DNA of 64,000 bases from Actinotalea subterranea (GCF_008364845.1 NZ_VTTP01000002.1:186001-250000), one strand, 5' to 3'. Numbered from the stretch's first letter, positions 37,889-47,513 are shown. Notes: generated from the sequence alone by a model not told the origin. Made by a program: numbers and translations.

Positions 37889-39367
37889 TTAAGTCAAGTC
37901 GGTCGCGCCCTCTGCGCGCATGGCGTGGCAGCACCGTGCGGGCCGGGCGCCCGCTGCGACCGCCTGCTCCTCAGGTACTGAGAAGGCACGCGGTCCCGCC
38001 CGTGTGCAACTTCGGCGGTGGTAGACACCGCTGCCCGGGGTCATCGCTGCTCCAGCGAACTCGCGTTCGACGGATGAGCGGATAGTGTCTTGCAGGTCTT
38101 TGAACCGCTCGTCCGCCCGAAGGTCATTGAGAAGTGGCCACTCAAACAAGTCAATCCCGGAGATGTCGCCACTAGCCAAGAGGCCCGGGATAAGAGCGAA
38201 CGCTTCATCGGCTTCGCCGAGCAGCGCGGCCTTTGCCAGCTTGAAACGATCGCTTGAAGCGGACACGTCCCATGCCTCTACCTCAGGGCGAATGGTGTCC
38301 AAGTCTTCGAGGCGTTTCCGCGCGAGCCACAGGTTCACCTTAAAGACCTCTGACGTAGCGGAGTCAGCAGGAATGGTTAGGCCGTGTGACGACACTCGCG
38401 AAACGAGTCGCCACTTCCCGGCGAGCATCATGCGGTACTCGATGCCGTGCAGTTCATCGCAGGCGGCCCGATCTTCCCCGCCGACCTTTCGGAACAGCTC
38501 TACCGCCGCGAGAGCACCCAGAGCAAAGAGTTCGTCAAAGCACGCTTCTACGTAGTCGGGAGTGCAGTCAAGAGGTTGGCCGAGTTCGACAGGAGCGCCG
38601 GTCTCCGTCATGTATCGCTTCGTAGCGCGAGCGCCGTTATGCACGATCGTGTGTCGCCGCTGGAAGACCTCCTGGACAGCCGCCCAGTCGATGGAGAGTG
38701 TCTCAAAGTCGATCTTGATCCCATCGCGGTAGAACTTTCGCCAACCGGCAAAGCTCCCAAATAGCAACCCGTCAATCCGTCGGGAAACGGCGACATCCAC
38801 GGCGTCTTCAATGGAGCCGAGTGCCTTTAGTTCTGGAAGCGAGAACTCCTTTTCCTTCGAAGCGGCATCGAGGGCCTGTGGGATGCACTCGTAATAGACC
38901 CGCGTCAGTTCGGCGAGATGTAGCTCGAATGCGCTAACTGCGTTCGTTAGGAGAGAGTTCAGCAGAATGGGTGACCTTGGCGGCTGTGTGAACGAGCGGC
39001 GCACGGCGGCGACGAGACGAGGCCCCCATTCTTCGTGCAAGAACCTGTCTACGAGCACCAGTATTGTGTCGCGGGCCCATGTGGGCGAGTCGGGAATTCT
39101 CATTGCATCAAGGACTTCACGCCGTTTGTCGCGCGGAATGAGAGCCAGGATGACGCTTATGTGCTTTAAGCGGTTCTCAACGGAATCGAGTTCTCTGGCG
39201 TGTTGCAGCGTCGCGTCCAAGAGTTCCCGGAGGGCGTCCACTCGGTTCTCATACTCGTCGACTATTGCCAGCACCTCAATGGCCCTCTCAGCCTCTTCGC
39301 TAAGGCCGCTGGGAACCTCCTCGAGTGCCCGCCGCGTTGAGGGGCCGTGTGTCTCTTCAGACTCCAT
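37889..39367 (-). CDS. Large unrecognised protein with HEPN-like motif and Ada-like Cys/His tail
   Basis: 492 residues. Base composition is unlike the surroundings: two 60-base samples give 57% and 53% GC, against the very GC-rich flanks. Residues 1-130 are helical. Residues about 135-300 contain LHLAELTRVYYE and, at 238-243, R-H-T-I-V-H, an RxxxxH motif of HEPN ribonucleases, followed by NGARATKRYM. The tail 445-481 (VYHRRSC, then EEQAVAAGARPARCC) resembles the Cys/His zinc unit of Ada and related DNA proteins. Function is unknown; a stress or phage-defence RNase is one possibility. It is probably acquired by transfer. No ribosome site is clear upstream. Confidence 0.8.
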   Translation of the reverse strand: MESEETHGPSTRRALEEVPSGLSEEAERAIEVLAIVDEYENRVDALRELLDATLQHARELDSVENRLKHISVILALIPRDKRREVLDAMRIPDSPTWARDTILVLVDRFLHEEWGPRLVAAVRRSFTQPPRSPILLNSLLTNAVSAFELHLAELTRVYYECIPQALDAASKEKEFSLPELKALGSIEDAVDVAVSRRIDGLLFGSFAGWRKFYRDGIKIDFETLSIDWAAVQEVFQRRHTIVHNGARATKRYMTETGAPVELGQPLDCTPDYVEACFDELFALGALAAVELFRKVGGEDRAACDELHGIEYRMMLAGKWRLVSRVSSHGLTIPADSATSEVFKVNLWLARKRLEDLDTIRPEVEAWDVSASSDRFKLAKAALLGEADEAFALIPGLLASGDISGIDLFEWPLLNDLRADERFKDLQDTIRSSVEREFAGAAMTPGSGVYHRRSCTRAGPRAFSVPEEQAVAAGARPARCCHAMRAEGATDLT

Positions 39368-39557
39368 GGCTATCAGACTGCCACAGTCGCTTGCGAAAAC
39401 GAATCACGCGCCAACCGATCTCTCATGCAGCGTCCGCTCGCGTATGTGAGGCTTCGCTACGAGGATTCTGTTGGCAGGGTGGTTTGGCGAGTAGTCGCGT
39501 CGCCGCCTCCCGTCGCACCCGAGCACGGGAGCGGCACTGCCCCCGCGCACGGTTTGC

Positions 39558-40448
39558 TCACGCGCCGGAGTCGTCATCCGTCGCGTGAGCGTGGGCTTCC
39601 GCTGGCTCACGCCCAGGCGAGTACACCGACTCCTCACCCTCGGGATGCCGCCTCCGCTGGACGACGATGATCGCCACCCCGACGGCGATCGCCGCCAAGG
39701 CGCCCCACACGTTGGCAGGCAGGCCGAGCGGGGTCGAGCTCGTCGGGTCGATCCGCAGCAGCTCGAGCCACACCCGGGCGGAGCCGTACCAGATGAGGTA
39801 GACGCCGAAGGCGGCGCCCCAGCGCAGGGAGAGGCGCTTCTCGAGCAGGAGGATGACGGCGACGCCCAGCAGGTTCCACAGCATCTCGTAGAGGAACAGG
39901 GGATGGAACAGCGTGTCTGCGGGCAACCCCTCCGGGAAGGCTCGGTTGCTCGCGGGGATCTCAAGCCCCCACGGCAGGGTGGTCGGGCTGCCGAACAGCT
40001 CGTGGTTGAACCAGTTTCCGAGGCGGCCGATCGCCTGGGCCAGGAGCATCGCCGGGGCCAGTGCGTCCGCGAAGGACCAGAACCGGATCCCGGCGCGCCT
40101 GCACCCGATGTACGCACCGACGGCGCCACCGAGGAGCGACCCCAGGATGGCGATGCCGCCCTCCCAGATGTACAGGACCACCAGGGGGTCCTGACCTGCG
40201 CCGAAGTAGTCGCCCCAGTGGGTGACCACGTGGTAGATCCGGGCCCCGACGATGCCGAACGGCACCGCCCACATGACGATGTCGAGCACCGCGTCGGGAT
40301 GACCGCCACGTGCCGTGAGGCGCCGCGACGTCAGCCACACCGCAGCCGCGATGCCCGCGAGGATGAACAGCGCGTACAGGTGGATCGTCAGCGGGCCCAC
40401 GGAGAACGTGGCCCAGTCCAGGTCCGGGCTCGGGATGCCGAGGCGCAT
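39558..40448 (-). CDS. lgt: Prolipoprotein diacylglyceryl transferase
   Basis: 296 residues with about seven membrane helices. It moves diacylglycerol onto the lipobox cysteine of lipoproteins, including the several encoded in this window. The Lgt signature IGRLGNWFNHELFG is at about 140-153, and the preceding conserved stretch GARIYHVVTHW is intact. The C-terminal 40 residues are a hydrophilic tail with His/Ala repeats. In actinobacteria lgt often follows trp genes; here it lies alone between the low-GC island and a helicase gene. Confidence 0.96.
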   Translation of the reverse strand: MRLGIPSPDLDWATFSVGPLTIHLYALFILAGIAAAVWLTSRRLTARGGHPDAVLDIVMWAVPFGIVGARIYHVVTHWGDYFGAGQDPLVVLYIWEGGIAILGSLLGGAVGAYIGCRRAGIRFWSFADALAPAMLLAQAIGRLGNWFNHELFGSPTTLPWGLEIPASNRAFPEGLPADTLFHPLFLYEMLWNLLGVAVILLLEKRLSLRWGAAFGVYLIWYGSARVWLELLRIDPTSSTPLGLPANVWGALAAIAVGVAIIVVQRRRHPEGEESVYSPGREPAEAHAHATDDDSGA

Positions 40449-40541
40449 GCGGGTTCCCTCCTGTCGTCCGTCAACCTATCGTCGGCCCCGCGCGCGACCC
40501 AGGCGCCGCGGCGGCCCCGCGCAGATCCTGACGGCGGCGCC

Positions 40542-43187
40542 CTACAGCCGCCCCGCCGCCACGATCGTCATCACTGGCTCGCCGCTCTCGGCGCTCGCCA
40601 TCACGTCCACCACGGCGTCGATGCGCCAGTCGCGGTCCCCGGCGGGGTCGTCGACGACCTGCCGGACCTCCCAGCGCTCGCCGGCGCCACCCGCGACGGC
40701 GGGGCGCTCGGTGACCAGCAGCATCGCGGGTCCGCGTGCCTCCGAGCCCACGCCGACGTCGTCGTGCTCGTCGAAGTACGGGTCCAGCGCGTCGCGCCAC
40801 CGGTCCGTGGTCCACGCACCGCCGTCGGGATCCGTGTCGCCCAGCGCACCGAGCTCGCCCCAGCGTTCGCGCGCGAACAGCTCGACGCGACGGAACAGCG
40901 CGTTGCGGACCATGACGCGCAGCGCCCGCACGTTGACGGCCGGGCCTGACGGCCGGGCCTCCGGCGCGGCGCCCGTCGGGTCGTCGGGGTGCGCGAGGCG
41001 CTCCCACTCGTCGAGGAGGCTCGAGTCGGTGCCGCGCACCACGGCGCCGAGCCACTCGACGACGTCCTCGAGGGCCTCGTCGCGCCGCTCCGGCGGGACC
41101 GTCTGGCGCAGGGCCCGGTACGCGTCGGCGAGGTAGCGCAGCAGCACGCCCTCGGTCCGCTCGATGCCGTAGTACCCCACGTACTCGGTGAACGTCATGG
41201 CGCGCTCGTGCAGGTCACGCACCACGGACTTGGGGGAGAGCGTGTGGTCCGCGACCCACGGGTTGGTGCGGCGGTAGATCGTGAACGTCGCCTCGAGCAG
41301 CTCCGCGAGCGGCTTGGGGTACGTGACCTCCTCGAGCGCCGCCATGCGCTCCTCGTAGTCGTACCCCTCGGCCTTCATCGCGGCGACCGCCTCGCCGCGG
41401 GCCTTCTTCTCCTGCGCGACGAGCACCTGGCGGGGGTCGTCGAGCGTCGACTCGATGACGGACACGACGTCGAGCGCGTACGACGGCGCCTCCCGGTCCA
41501 GCACGTCCAGCGCGGCGTACGCGAAGGGGGACAGGGCCTGGTTGAGGGCGAACTGCGCGGGCAGGTCGACCGTGAGCTGCACGGTCTTCCCGCGCCCGTC
41601 GGCCCGCGGGACGCGCTCGAGCACCCCGGCGGTGCGCAGCGACCGGTACACGTTGACGGCCTGGCGCACGTGCCGTCCGCGGGCCGCCTCCGGCTCGTGG
41701 TTGTCCGTCAGGAGGCGGGTCATCGCCTCGACCGGGTCACCCGTCGGGCGTGCCAGGACGTTGAGCACCATCGCGTGGCTCACCGCGAAGCTCGAGGTCA
41801 GCGGCTCGGGCGGCGCGTCGCGCAGGCGCTCGAACGTCTTGTCGGTCCAGTTGACCGCGCCCTCGGGAGCCTTCTTGCGGACGATCTTCTTGAGCTTCTT
41901 CGGGTCGTCGCCGGCCCGGGCGAGCATCGCGCGGTTCTCGATGACGTGGTCGGGTGCCATGACCACGACCTCGCCGATCGTGTCGTAGCCGGCCCGCCCC
42001 GCGCGGCCCGCGATCTGGTGGAACTCGCGCGCCGAGAGGTGCCGCATGCGCACGCCGTCGTACTTCACGAGTGACGTGAGTACCACGGTGCGGATCGGCA
42101 CGTTGATGCCGACACCCAGGGTGTCCGTGCCGCACACGACCGTGAGCAGCCCGCGCTGCGTCAGGCGCTCGACGACGCGCCGGTAGCGGGGCAGCATGCC
42201 CGCGTGGTGCACGCCCACGCCGTGCCGCAGCAGGCGGGACAGCGTCTTGCCGAACCCGGCGCCGAACCGGAAGTCGCCGAGCTCGACGGCGATCGCGTCA
42301 CGCTGCTCACGGGACGCGACCGTGCTCGACATGAGCGCCTGCGCGCGCTCGACCGCCGCGGCCTGCGTGAAGTGCACGAGGTACACGGGGGAGCGGCGCG
42401 TGTGGACCAGGTCCTCGACGACCTCGTGCAGCGGCTCGACGACGTAGGAGAACGTCAGCGGCACCGGCCGGTCGGCGTTGCTCACGTCCGCGACGGGTCG
42501 GCCCGTGCGGCGCGTCAGGTCGTCGACGAAGAACGACACGTCGCCGAGCGTCGCGGACATGAGGAGGAACTGGGTGCGCGGCAGCTCGAGCAGCGGCACC
42601 TGCCACGCCCAGCCCCGCTGCGGGTCCGCGTAGAAGTGGAACTCGTCCATGACGACCTGCCCGACGGCGTCGTCCCCCGGCACCGCCGGGTCGTCCTCGT
42701 GGCCTGGGGCTTCAGCCACGCCCTCACCGGTGCGCAGCGCGATGTTCGCGAGGATCTCGGCCGTGCAGCAGATGATCGGCGCGCCCGGGTTGACGCTCGA
42801 GTCGCCAGTCATCATGCCGACGTTCGCCGACCCGAACGCCGCCACGAGGGAGAAGAACTTCTCGCTGACCAGCGCCTTGAGCGGCGCCGTGTAGTACGTG
42901 CGCCGGCCCTGGGCGAGGGCGACGAAGTGCGCGGCCATCGCGACGAGCGACTTCCCCGAGCCGGTGGGCGTCGAGAGGATCACGTGCGAGCCCGTGACCA
43001 GCTCGAGCAGCGCCTCCTGCTGGGCCGGGTAGAGGTTGAAGCCCTGCTCGCCGGCCCACGTCACGAACGCGTCGTACAGCGCGTCGGGGTCGGTCGGGTC
43101 GGCCGGGATGCGGTCCACGAGGAGACCCGTGGGGTGGGTGGCCGACGGGCCGGTGTCGTCGGACGGGGCAACGCTGGGCAGGCTCAT
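40542..43187 (-). CDS. DEAD/DEAH-box helicase with DUF3516 C-terminus (Ski2-like)
   Basis: 881 residues. Helicase motifs are Walker A TPTGSGKS (73-80), box II MDEFH, motif III MSATLGD and motif VI QIAGRAGRAGYD. The C-terminal half (EEVTYPKPLAELLEATF, TEYVGYYGIERTEGVLLRYLAD) is the DUF3516 region found with actinobacterial superfamily 2 helicases. The role is probably in RNA or DNA unwinding; the target is unknown. I chose the ATG at 43187, 9 nt after GGGAGG; the ATG at 43196 directly abuts that site. Confidence 0.93.
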   Translation of the reverse strand: MSLPSVAPSDDTGPSATHPTGLLVDRIPADPTDPDALYDAFVTWAGEQGFNLYPAQQEALLELVTGSHVILSTPTGSGKSLVAMAAHFVALAQGRRTYYTAPLKALVSEKFFSLVAAFGSANVGMMTGDSSVNPGAPIICCTAEILANIALRTGEGVAEAPGHEDDPAVPGDDAVGQVVMDEFHFYADPQRGWAWQVPLLELPRTQFLLMSATLGDVSFFVDDLTRRTGRPVADVSNADRPVPLTFSYVVEPLHEVVEDLVHTRRSPVYLVHFTQAAAVERAQALMSSTVASREQRDAIAVELGDFRFGAGFGKTLSRLLRHGVGVHHAGMLPRYRRVVERLTQRGLLTVVCGTDTLGVGINVPIRTVVLTSLVKYDGVRMRHLSAREFHQIAGRAGRAGYDTIGEVVVMAPDHVIENRAMLARAGDDPKKLKKIVRKKAPEGAVNWTDKTFERLRDAPPEPLTSSFAVSHAMVLNVLARPTGDPVEAMTRLLTDNHEPEAARGRHVRQAVNVYRSLRTAGVLERVPRADGRGKTVQLTVDLPAQFALNQALSPFAYAALDVLDREAPSYALDVVSVIESTLDDPRQVLVAQEKKARGEAVAAMKAEGYDYEERMAALEEVTYPKPLAELLEATFTIYRRTNPWVADHTLSPKSVVRDLHERAMTFTEYVGYYGIERTEGVLLRYLADAYRALRQTVPPERRDEALEDVVEWLGAVVRGTDSSLLDEWERLAHPDDPTGAAPEARPSGPAVNVRALRVMVRNALFRRVELFARERWGELGALGDTDPDGGAWTTDRWRDALDPYFDEHDDVGVGSEARGPAMLLVTERPAVAGGAGERWEVRQVVDDPAGDRDWRIDAVVDVMASAESGEPVMTIVAAGRL

Positions 43188-43211
43188 CACGGCCATCCTC
43201 CCAGAGCCGCG

Positions 43212-44240
43212 TCAGACGAGCGTCTGCGTGAGCACCGCCGAGCTCGTTGACCAGGCCACCTCGGCCCGTGCGCCGTTGACCAGGGCCAGGTAGGGGGCGA
43301 CGTGCCCGCAGTCGACGTCGCCCAGGATCGGGACACCGAGGCCGCCGAGGGCGTCCAGCACCGCGTCCCGCTGCGTGTAGCCGGGGGAGTCCGGCGCCTG
43401 CGTGCGGCCGACCAGCACCGCGTTGACGGCGTCGAACCAGCCCGCGTCACGCAGGCCGTGCAGACGGCGCCCGACGTCGAACGCCGGCACCTCCGCGGCC
43501 TCCAGGTACAGGACGAGACCCTCCGGCGCGTGCTCGGTGGCGAACGCGGTCGGGTCGAGGTGCAGCGTCCCGGCGAGCGAGGACAGCGTCTCGATGCAGC
43601 CACCGAGGAGCCGGCCGGTCGCGGTGAACGCGTCGGTCGAGTCCAGGCGCTCCCACCGGCCGGGCGTGTCCAGGGCGTACCGCGACACCGCGGGGTCCGC
43701 GACCCAGTCGTCGAACCCGGCCAACCGGTGCATGCGCGACGGCCCCTGGCTGATGACGGCGCCCGCGGGCGCCGTCACGACGTCGAGCCACGAGGCGAGC
43801 GGTGCCGGCACCTCGTAGGGCGCGTCCATGAGGTTCTGTCCGTGCAGGCTCGCCACACCCGTGCGCGCGGTCAGCGGCGCGAGGAGCGTCGAGATGTCGG
43901 AGAAGCCGACGAGCCATGTGGGCTCGGCAGCCGCGATCGCGTCCCAGTCGAGCACGCTGAGCAGGTCGATCGCGAGCTCGCCGCCCCACGGCGGCACGAC
44001 CGCGCGGATGGTCGGGTCCGTGAGCATCGCGGTGAGCTCGGCGGCACGATCGTAGGCCGGTGCGCTCACGGGTCCCGCGCCGTCCATGCAGTCGCCCACC
44101 ACGACCTGGAATCCGCGACCCTCGAGGTGTCGCACGGCGACGTCGAGCCGCGGCCTCAGCACCTCGGCGACGCCCGACGAGGGCGACGTGACCCCGATGC
44201 GGTCGCCGGGACGCAGGGGACGGGGGTAGCGGATCGGCAC
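43212..44240 (-). CDS. S66 family LD-carboxypeptidase / MccF-like peptidase
   Basis: 342 residues. The Ser-Glu-His triad can be placed: nucleophile Ser in VGFSDISTL near residue 116, Glu in GGCIETLSSL, His in DCGHVAPYLALV. Members recycle peptidoglycan by cutting the LD-bond of tetrapeptides, or hydrolyse microcin C-type peptides (MccF). The sequence GRRLHGLRDAGWFDAVNAVLVGRTQ fits the MccF-like branch common in actinobacteria. The GTG start follows CAGACT by 6 nt, a possible leaderless promoter. Confidence 0.9.
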   Translation of the reverse strand: MPIRYPRPLRPGDRIGVTSPSSGVAEVLRPRLDVAVRHLEGRGFQVVVGDCMDGAGPVSAPAYDRAAELTAMLTDPTIRAVVPPWGGELAIDLLSVLDWDAIAAAEPTWLVGFSDISTLLAPLTARTGVASLHGQNLMDAPYEVPAPLASWLDVVTAPAGAVISQGPSRMHRLAGFDDWVADPAVSRYALDTPGRWERLDSTDAFTATGRLLGGCIETLSSLAGTLHLDPTAFATEHAPEGLVLYLEAAEVPAFDVGRRLHGLRDAGWFDAVNAVLVGRTQAPDSPGYTQRDAVLDALGGLGVPILGDVDCGHVAPYLALVNGARAEVAWSTSSAVLTQTLV

Positions 44241-44265
44241 GGTCGCAGTCTGGCAGCCGCCACCG

Positions 44266-45168
44266 TCACGCGTGGCTGTCGAGGCCCTCGCACACCTCCA
44301 GGAGCCGCACCCGCAACCCGGCGGAGCGCTCCGCGAACGCGCGCTGCCGGGCGACGTACTCGGCCCGGCCCTCGGGAGTCTCGATCGCGACGGCCGGCTC
44401 GCCGAGCGACGACAGGTCGTACGGCGACGCCTGCATGTCCAGCAGCCGGATCTCGGCCGCGAGCGCGAACGCGTCGAGCAGCAGGTCGCCAGGGACGGCA
44501 GGCCCGAGCTTGAGCGACCACTTGAGCAGGTCCATGTTGGCGTGCAGGCAGCCGGGCTGCTCGAGATCCACCTGGGTCTCACGCGTGGGCTGCAGGCGGT
44601 TGAGCGGCACGGCGTCGGGCGTGAAGAAGCGGAACGCGTCGATGTGGGAGCAGCGCACCGGGTGGGCGTCGACCACGGCGTCCGTGCCCTCGCGGCCGAG
44701 GCGCAGCGGCAGCGAGTGGCGGCGTCGGGCGTCGTCCTGCCGGTAGACCATCGCCCACTCGTGCAGCCCGAGGCAGCCCAGGGCCGCCGGGCGTGACGCC
44801 GTCGCATCGAGCAGCCGTCGCACGTACGCCACGGTCTCGCCGCGGTCCGCCAGGAACGCCTCGACGTCCAGCCCGACCGACCCGTCGTCGTGCACCCCGT
44901 ACCAGCGCCACGCGGCGTGCTCGGCCGGGCCCTGCGCCGTCGGCCCGAGCGTGACTCCCACGCCCGGGTGCCAGCGCCGCAGGAGCGACGGCTTGACGCC
45001 GTAGTACTCGTAGAGGAAGTCCTCGACCGGGTGCCGCTCGCCCGTGCCCCGGCGTTCCCGGTGGGCGGCGGTCAGTGCGTCCGCACGGTCCGCATGCGCG
45101 CGCGCCACAGGGAGCCAGGCCTCCGCGGCTACCACGCGGGCCCGGTCCGCCGTCGCTCGCGTCCCCAC
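44266..45168 (-). CDS. Putative 3-methyladenine DNA glycosylase-like protein
   Basis: 300 residues. The conserved core HPVEDFLYEYYGVKP, then LLRRWHPG, and the later DAHPVRCSHIDAFRFFTP and QPGCLHANMDLLKW match a family usually labelled 3-methyladenine DNA glycosylase in actinobacteria, though I cannot see a helix-hairpin-helix glycosylase motif and the label may be historical. The GTG start follows TACCCT (45180-45175, minus strand) by 6 nt, so the message is likely leaderless. It is divergent from the isomerase-like gene. Confidence 0.7.
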   Translation of the reverse strand: MGTRATADRARVVAAEAWLPVARAHADRADALTAAHRERRGTGERHPVEDFLYEYYGVKPSLLRRWHPGVGVTLGPTAQGPAEHAAWRWYGVHDDGSVGLDVEAFLADRGETVAYVRRLLDATASRPAALGCLGLHEWAMVYRQDDARRRHSLPLRLGREGTDAVVDAHPVRCSHIDAFRFFTPDAVPLNRLQPTRETQVDLEQPGCLHANMDLLKWSLKLGPAVPGDLLLDAFALAAEIRLLDMQASPYDLSSLGEPAVAIETPEGRAEYVARQRAFAERSAGLRVRLLEVCEGLDSHA

Positions 45169-45233
45169 CGCGTCAGGGTAGGGCGAGGGCTGCCGTGTTG
45201 CGCGACCCGCGCCCTTGGCCCTGGGATGGTGCC

Positions 45234-45998
45234 ATGACGACCACCACGTACCCGACCAGCCGGCTCGACGACATCCACCGGCTGGAGCAGGAGCTCCTGG
45301 TGGCGCTCGCGGGCCTCACCGACGACCAGGTCCGCGGCCCCTCGTCGCTGCCCGGCTGGACACGTGGGCACCTGCTCGCGCACCTCGGCGGCGTCGCCTC
45401 GGCAGTCGCGCGTCAGCTCGAGAACGCGGTGAAGGACGCCGAGCGCGTCGACTTCTACGACGGCGGGCGTGCGGGGCGTGACGCCGCGATCGAGCTCGCC
45501 GCGCCCGCACCCGCCGCCGACCACCTCGCCACGCTCCGCACGGCGATCGACCGGGTCGGCGCCGCCCTGGCCCGGATGACACCAGAGACGCTCGCCCGGC
45601 GGACCGGTCACCGCGACCGTCCGGCGTCCGCGCTCATCGACGCGTGGTGGCGCGAGCTCGCGATCCACCTCACCGACCTTGAGCTGGGCCACGACGCCAC
45701 GACGTGGACCCGCGAGCTGCGCGAGCACCTCGTCCACCACCTCGCGGACCGTGCTCCCGCGGGCGTCCGGCTGCATCTCGCCGCGACCGACTCCGACGAC
45801 CGGTGGGTGCTCAGCGACGGCGCGGCGACCGCCGTCGGGCTGGACGACACGGCCGCTGCCGCCGACGGGACGGTCACCGTGCGGGGGTCCGCGAACGACC
45901 TCGTCGCGTGGCTCGCGGGCCGGCGTCCGCTCAGCCCCGTCGTCGCGGAACGGGCGGGTGCCCCGGTGGCGCTGCCGGAGCTCGCGCCCTGGCCGTGA
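45234..45998 (+). CDS. Maleylpyruvate isomerase / mycothiol-dependent DinB-like protein
   Basis: 254 residues. The N-terminal DinB-like helical bundle shows LEQELLVALAGLTDDQVRGPSSLPGW, cut to the hallmark LPGWTRGHLLAHL with its metal-binding His. A second metal ligand lies in ALIDAWWRELAIHLTDLELG. The C-terminal part (AAAADGTVTVRGSANDLVAWLAGRR) is the usual MDMPI C-domain. The family uses mycothiol, the actinobacterial thiol. The precise substrate is unknown. Confidence 0.9.
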   Translation: MTTTTYPTSRLDDIHRLEQELLVALAGLTDDQVRGPSSLPGWTRGHLLAHLGGVASAVARQLENAVKDAERVDFYDGGRAGRDAAIELAAPAPAADHLATLRTAIDRVGAALARMTPETLARRTGHRDRPASALIDAWWRELAIHLTDLELGHDATTWTRELREHLVHHLADRAPAGVRLHLAATDSDDRWVLSDGAATAVGLDDTAAAADGTVTVRGSANDLVAWLAGRRPLSPVVAERAGAPVALPELAPWP

Positions 45999-46015
45999 GC
46001 GGCCGAGTGCGGCCG

Positions 46016-46021
46016 TAGGGT
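46016..46021 (+). promoter_or_regulatory. -10 box of a predicted leaderless rnhA transcript
   Basis: TAGGGT ends 7 nt before the ATG at 46029 and supports that start over the in-frame GTG at 46020. Confidence 0.55.
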
Positions 46022-46028
46022 GGCGGCC

Positions 46029-46604
46029 ATGCTCTTCGACGCCCTGGATGCCGCCGCCACGTCGGTCCGCCCGCAGCCGGGGCCCGACGTCGCGCCGTCC
46101 GAGCCGGACGCCGACGTCACTGGCGCCACCGGCGTCGACCGCATGGACCCGGCGACGGGCGCCGCGGCACTGACCGTCGTCGAGATGTGGACCGACGGCG
46201 CGTGCAAGGGCAACCCCGGGCTCGGTGGCTGGGGCGCCTGGATGCGCGCGGGCGGGCACGAGCGCGAGCTGTTCGGCGGCGAGGTCCTCACGACCAACAA
46301 CCGCATGGAGCTCACGGCGGTCATCGAGGGGTTGCGGGCGCTCAAGCGGCCGTGTGCCGTGACGCTGCACGTCGACTCGACGTACGTGATGAACGGAATG
46401 GGTCGCTGGCTCGCGGGCTGGAAGCGCAACGGGTGGGTCACGGGGGACAAGAAGCCCGTGAAGAACCGTGAGCTCTGGCAGGAGCTCGACGTCGAGGTCG
46501 CGCGGCACACGGTCGCGTGGGTGTGGGTCAAGGGCCACTCCGGTGACCCGGGCAACGAGCGCGCCGACCAGCTCGCGAACCGCGGCGTCGACTCCGTGCG
46601 CTGA
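46029..46604 (+). CDS. rnhA: Ribonuclease HI
   Basis: 191 residues. It cuts the RNA strand of RNA-DNA hybrids. Catalytic acids can be seen: Asp in [12 protein letters not shown], Glu in [13 protein letters not shown], Asp in [11 protein letters not shown] and Asp in NERADQLAN, the DEDD set. A handle region ([19 protein letters not shown]) is present. About 45 N-terminal residues of acidic, low-complexity sequence precede the enzyme domain and are not part of the classic 155-residue protein. The start is set by the TAGGGT box. Confidence 0.95.
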   Translation: MLFDALDAAATSVRPQPGPDVAPSEPDADVTGATGVDRMDPATGAAALTVVEMWTDGACKGNPGLGGWGAWMRAGGHERELFGGEVLTTNNRMELTAVIEGLRALKRPCAVTLHVDSTYVMNGMGRWLAGWKRNGWVTGDKKPVKNRELWQELDVEVARHTVAWVWVKGHSGDPGNERADQLANRGVDSVR

Positions 46605-46700
46605 GCAGGGCCCCATCTCCCGCGGCCGCCATCCGTCCACGCCGCGAGACGTCATGTCTTGGAACTTGATACACGAGCGCGGGTGCGGGTTACTGGCCAG

Positions 46701-47513
46701 GTGACCACCCAGGACGTCTACACGCACGGGCACCACGCGAGCGTTCTGCGCGCGCACAGCCGACGCACCGTCGAGAACTCCGCCGCCTACCTCGTCCCCG
46801 CGCTCGAGGTCGGTCAGCGCGTGCTCGACGTCGGCTGCGGCCCCGGCTCCATCACCGTCGACCTCGCCGCGCGCATCGCCCCCGGGGAGGTCGTTGGCGT
46901 CGACACGTCCGCCGCCGTGCTCCACGTCGCGCGTCAGGCCGCGCAGGACGCGGGCCTGGCCAACGTGCGGCTCCAGGTCGCCGACGCCGCCGCGCTCCCG
47001 TTCGAGGACTCCTCGTTCGACGTCGTGCACGCCCACCAGGTGCTCCAGCACCTCACCGACCCGGTCGCCGCGCTGCGGGAGATGCGCCGTGTGACCCGGC
47101 CCGGCGGTGTCGTCGCCGTGCGGGACGCCGACTACGCCGCGATGACCTGGTACCCCGCGTCGCCCGGCCTCGACGAGTGGCTCGCGCTCTACCACGAGGT
47201 CACGCTCGCGAACGGCGCTGAGGCCGACGCCGGGCGCCGCCTCGTCGCGTGGGCCCAGGAGGCGGGTTTCGACCCCGAGCTCCTGACCGCCGGCGCCGGG
47301 GTGTGGTGCTACGCGTCCCCCGAGGAACGCGCGTGGTGGTCGCAGACGTGGGCCGAGCGCGTGACGTCGTCCGCGTTCGCCCAACAGGCGATCGGGTACG
47401 GCCTCGCGGACGACGTCGCGCTCGAGCTCCTCGCCGACGCCTGGCGCGCCTGGGGCGAGGCGCCCGACGGCTGGTTCGCGGTGCTGCACGGGGAGCTGCT
47501 CGCCCGCGTGTGA
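46701..47513 (+). CDS. SAM-dependent methyltransferase (UbiE/Methyltransf_11-like)
   Basis: 270 residues. Motif I VLDVGCGPGSITVDLA, post-I VVGVDTS, motif II-like DAAALPFEDSSFDVVHAHQVLQHL and GGVVAVRD are all clear. The acceptor substrate is unknown. The GTG at 46701 is chosen because TTGATA (46666-46671) and TTACTG (46690-46695) form a possible promoter with 18-bp spacing just upstream. The N-terminus TTQDVYTHGHHASVLRAHSRRT is typical of this actinobacterial subgroup. Confidence 0.9.
   Translation: MTTQDVYTHGHHASVLRAHSRRTVENSAAYLVPALEVGQRVLDVGCGPGSITVDLAARIAPGEVVGVDTSAAVLHVARQAAQDAGLANVRLQVADAAALPFEDSSFDVVHAHQVLQHLTDPVAALREMRRVTRPGGVVAVRDADYAAMTWYPASPGLDEWLALYHEVTLANGAEADAGRRLVAWAQEAGFDPELLTAGAGVWCYASPEERAWWSQTWAERVTSSAFAQQAIGYGLADDVALELLADAWRAWGEAPDGWFAVLHGELLARV

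Noticed and set aside
37340-39557. An insertion sequence or transposon around the low-GC gene
   Set aside because: I find no transposase-like frame, terminal inverted repeats or target duplication.
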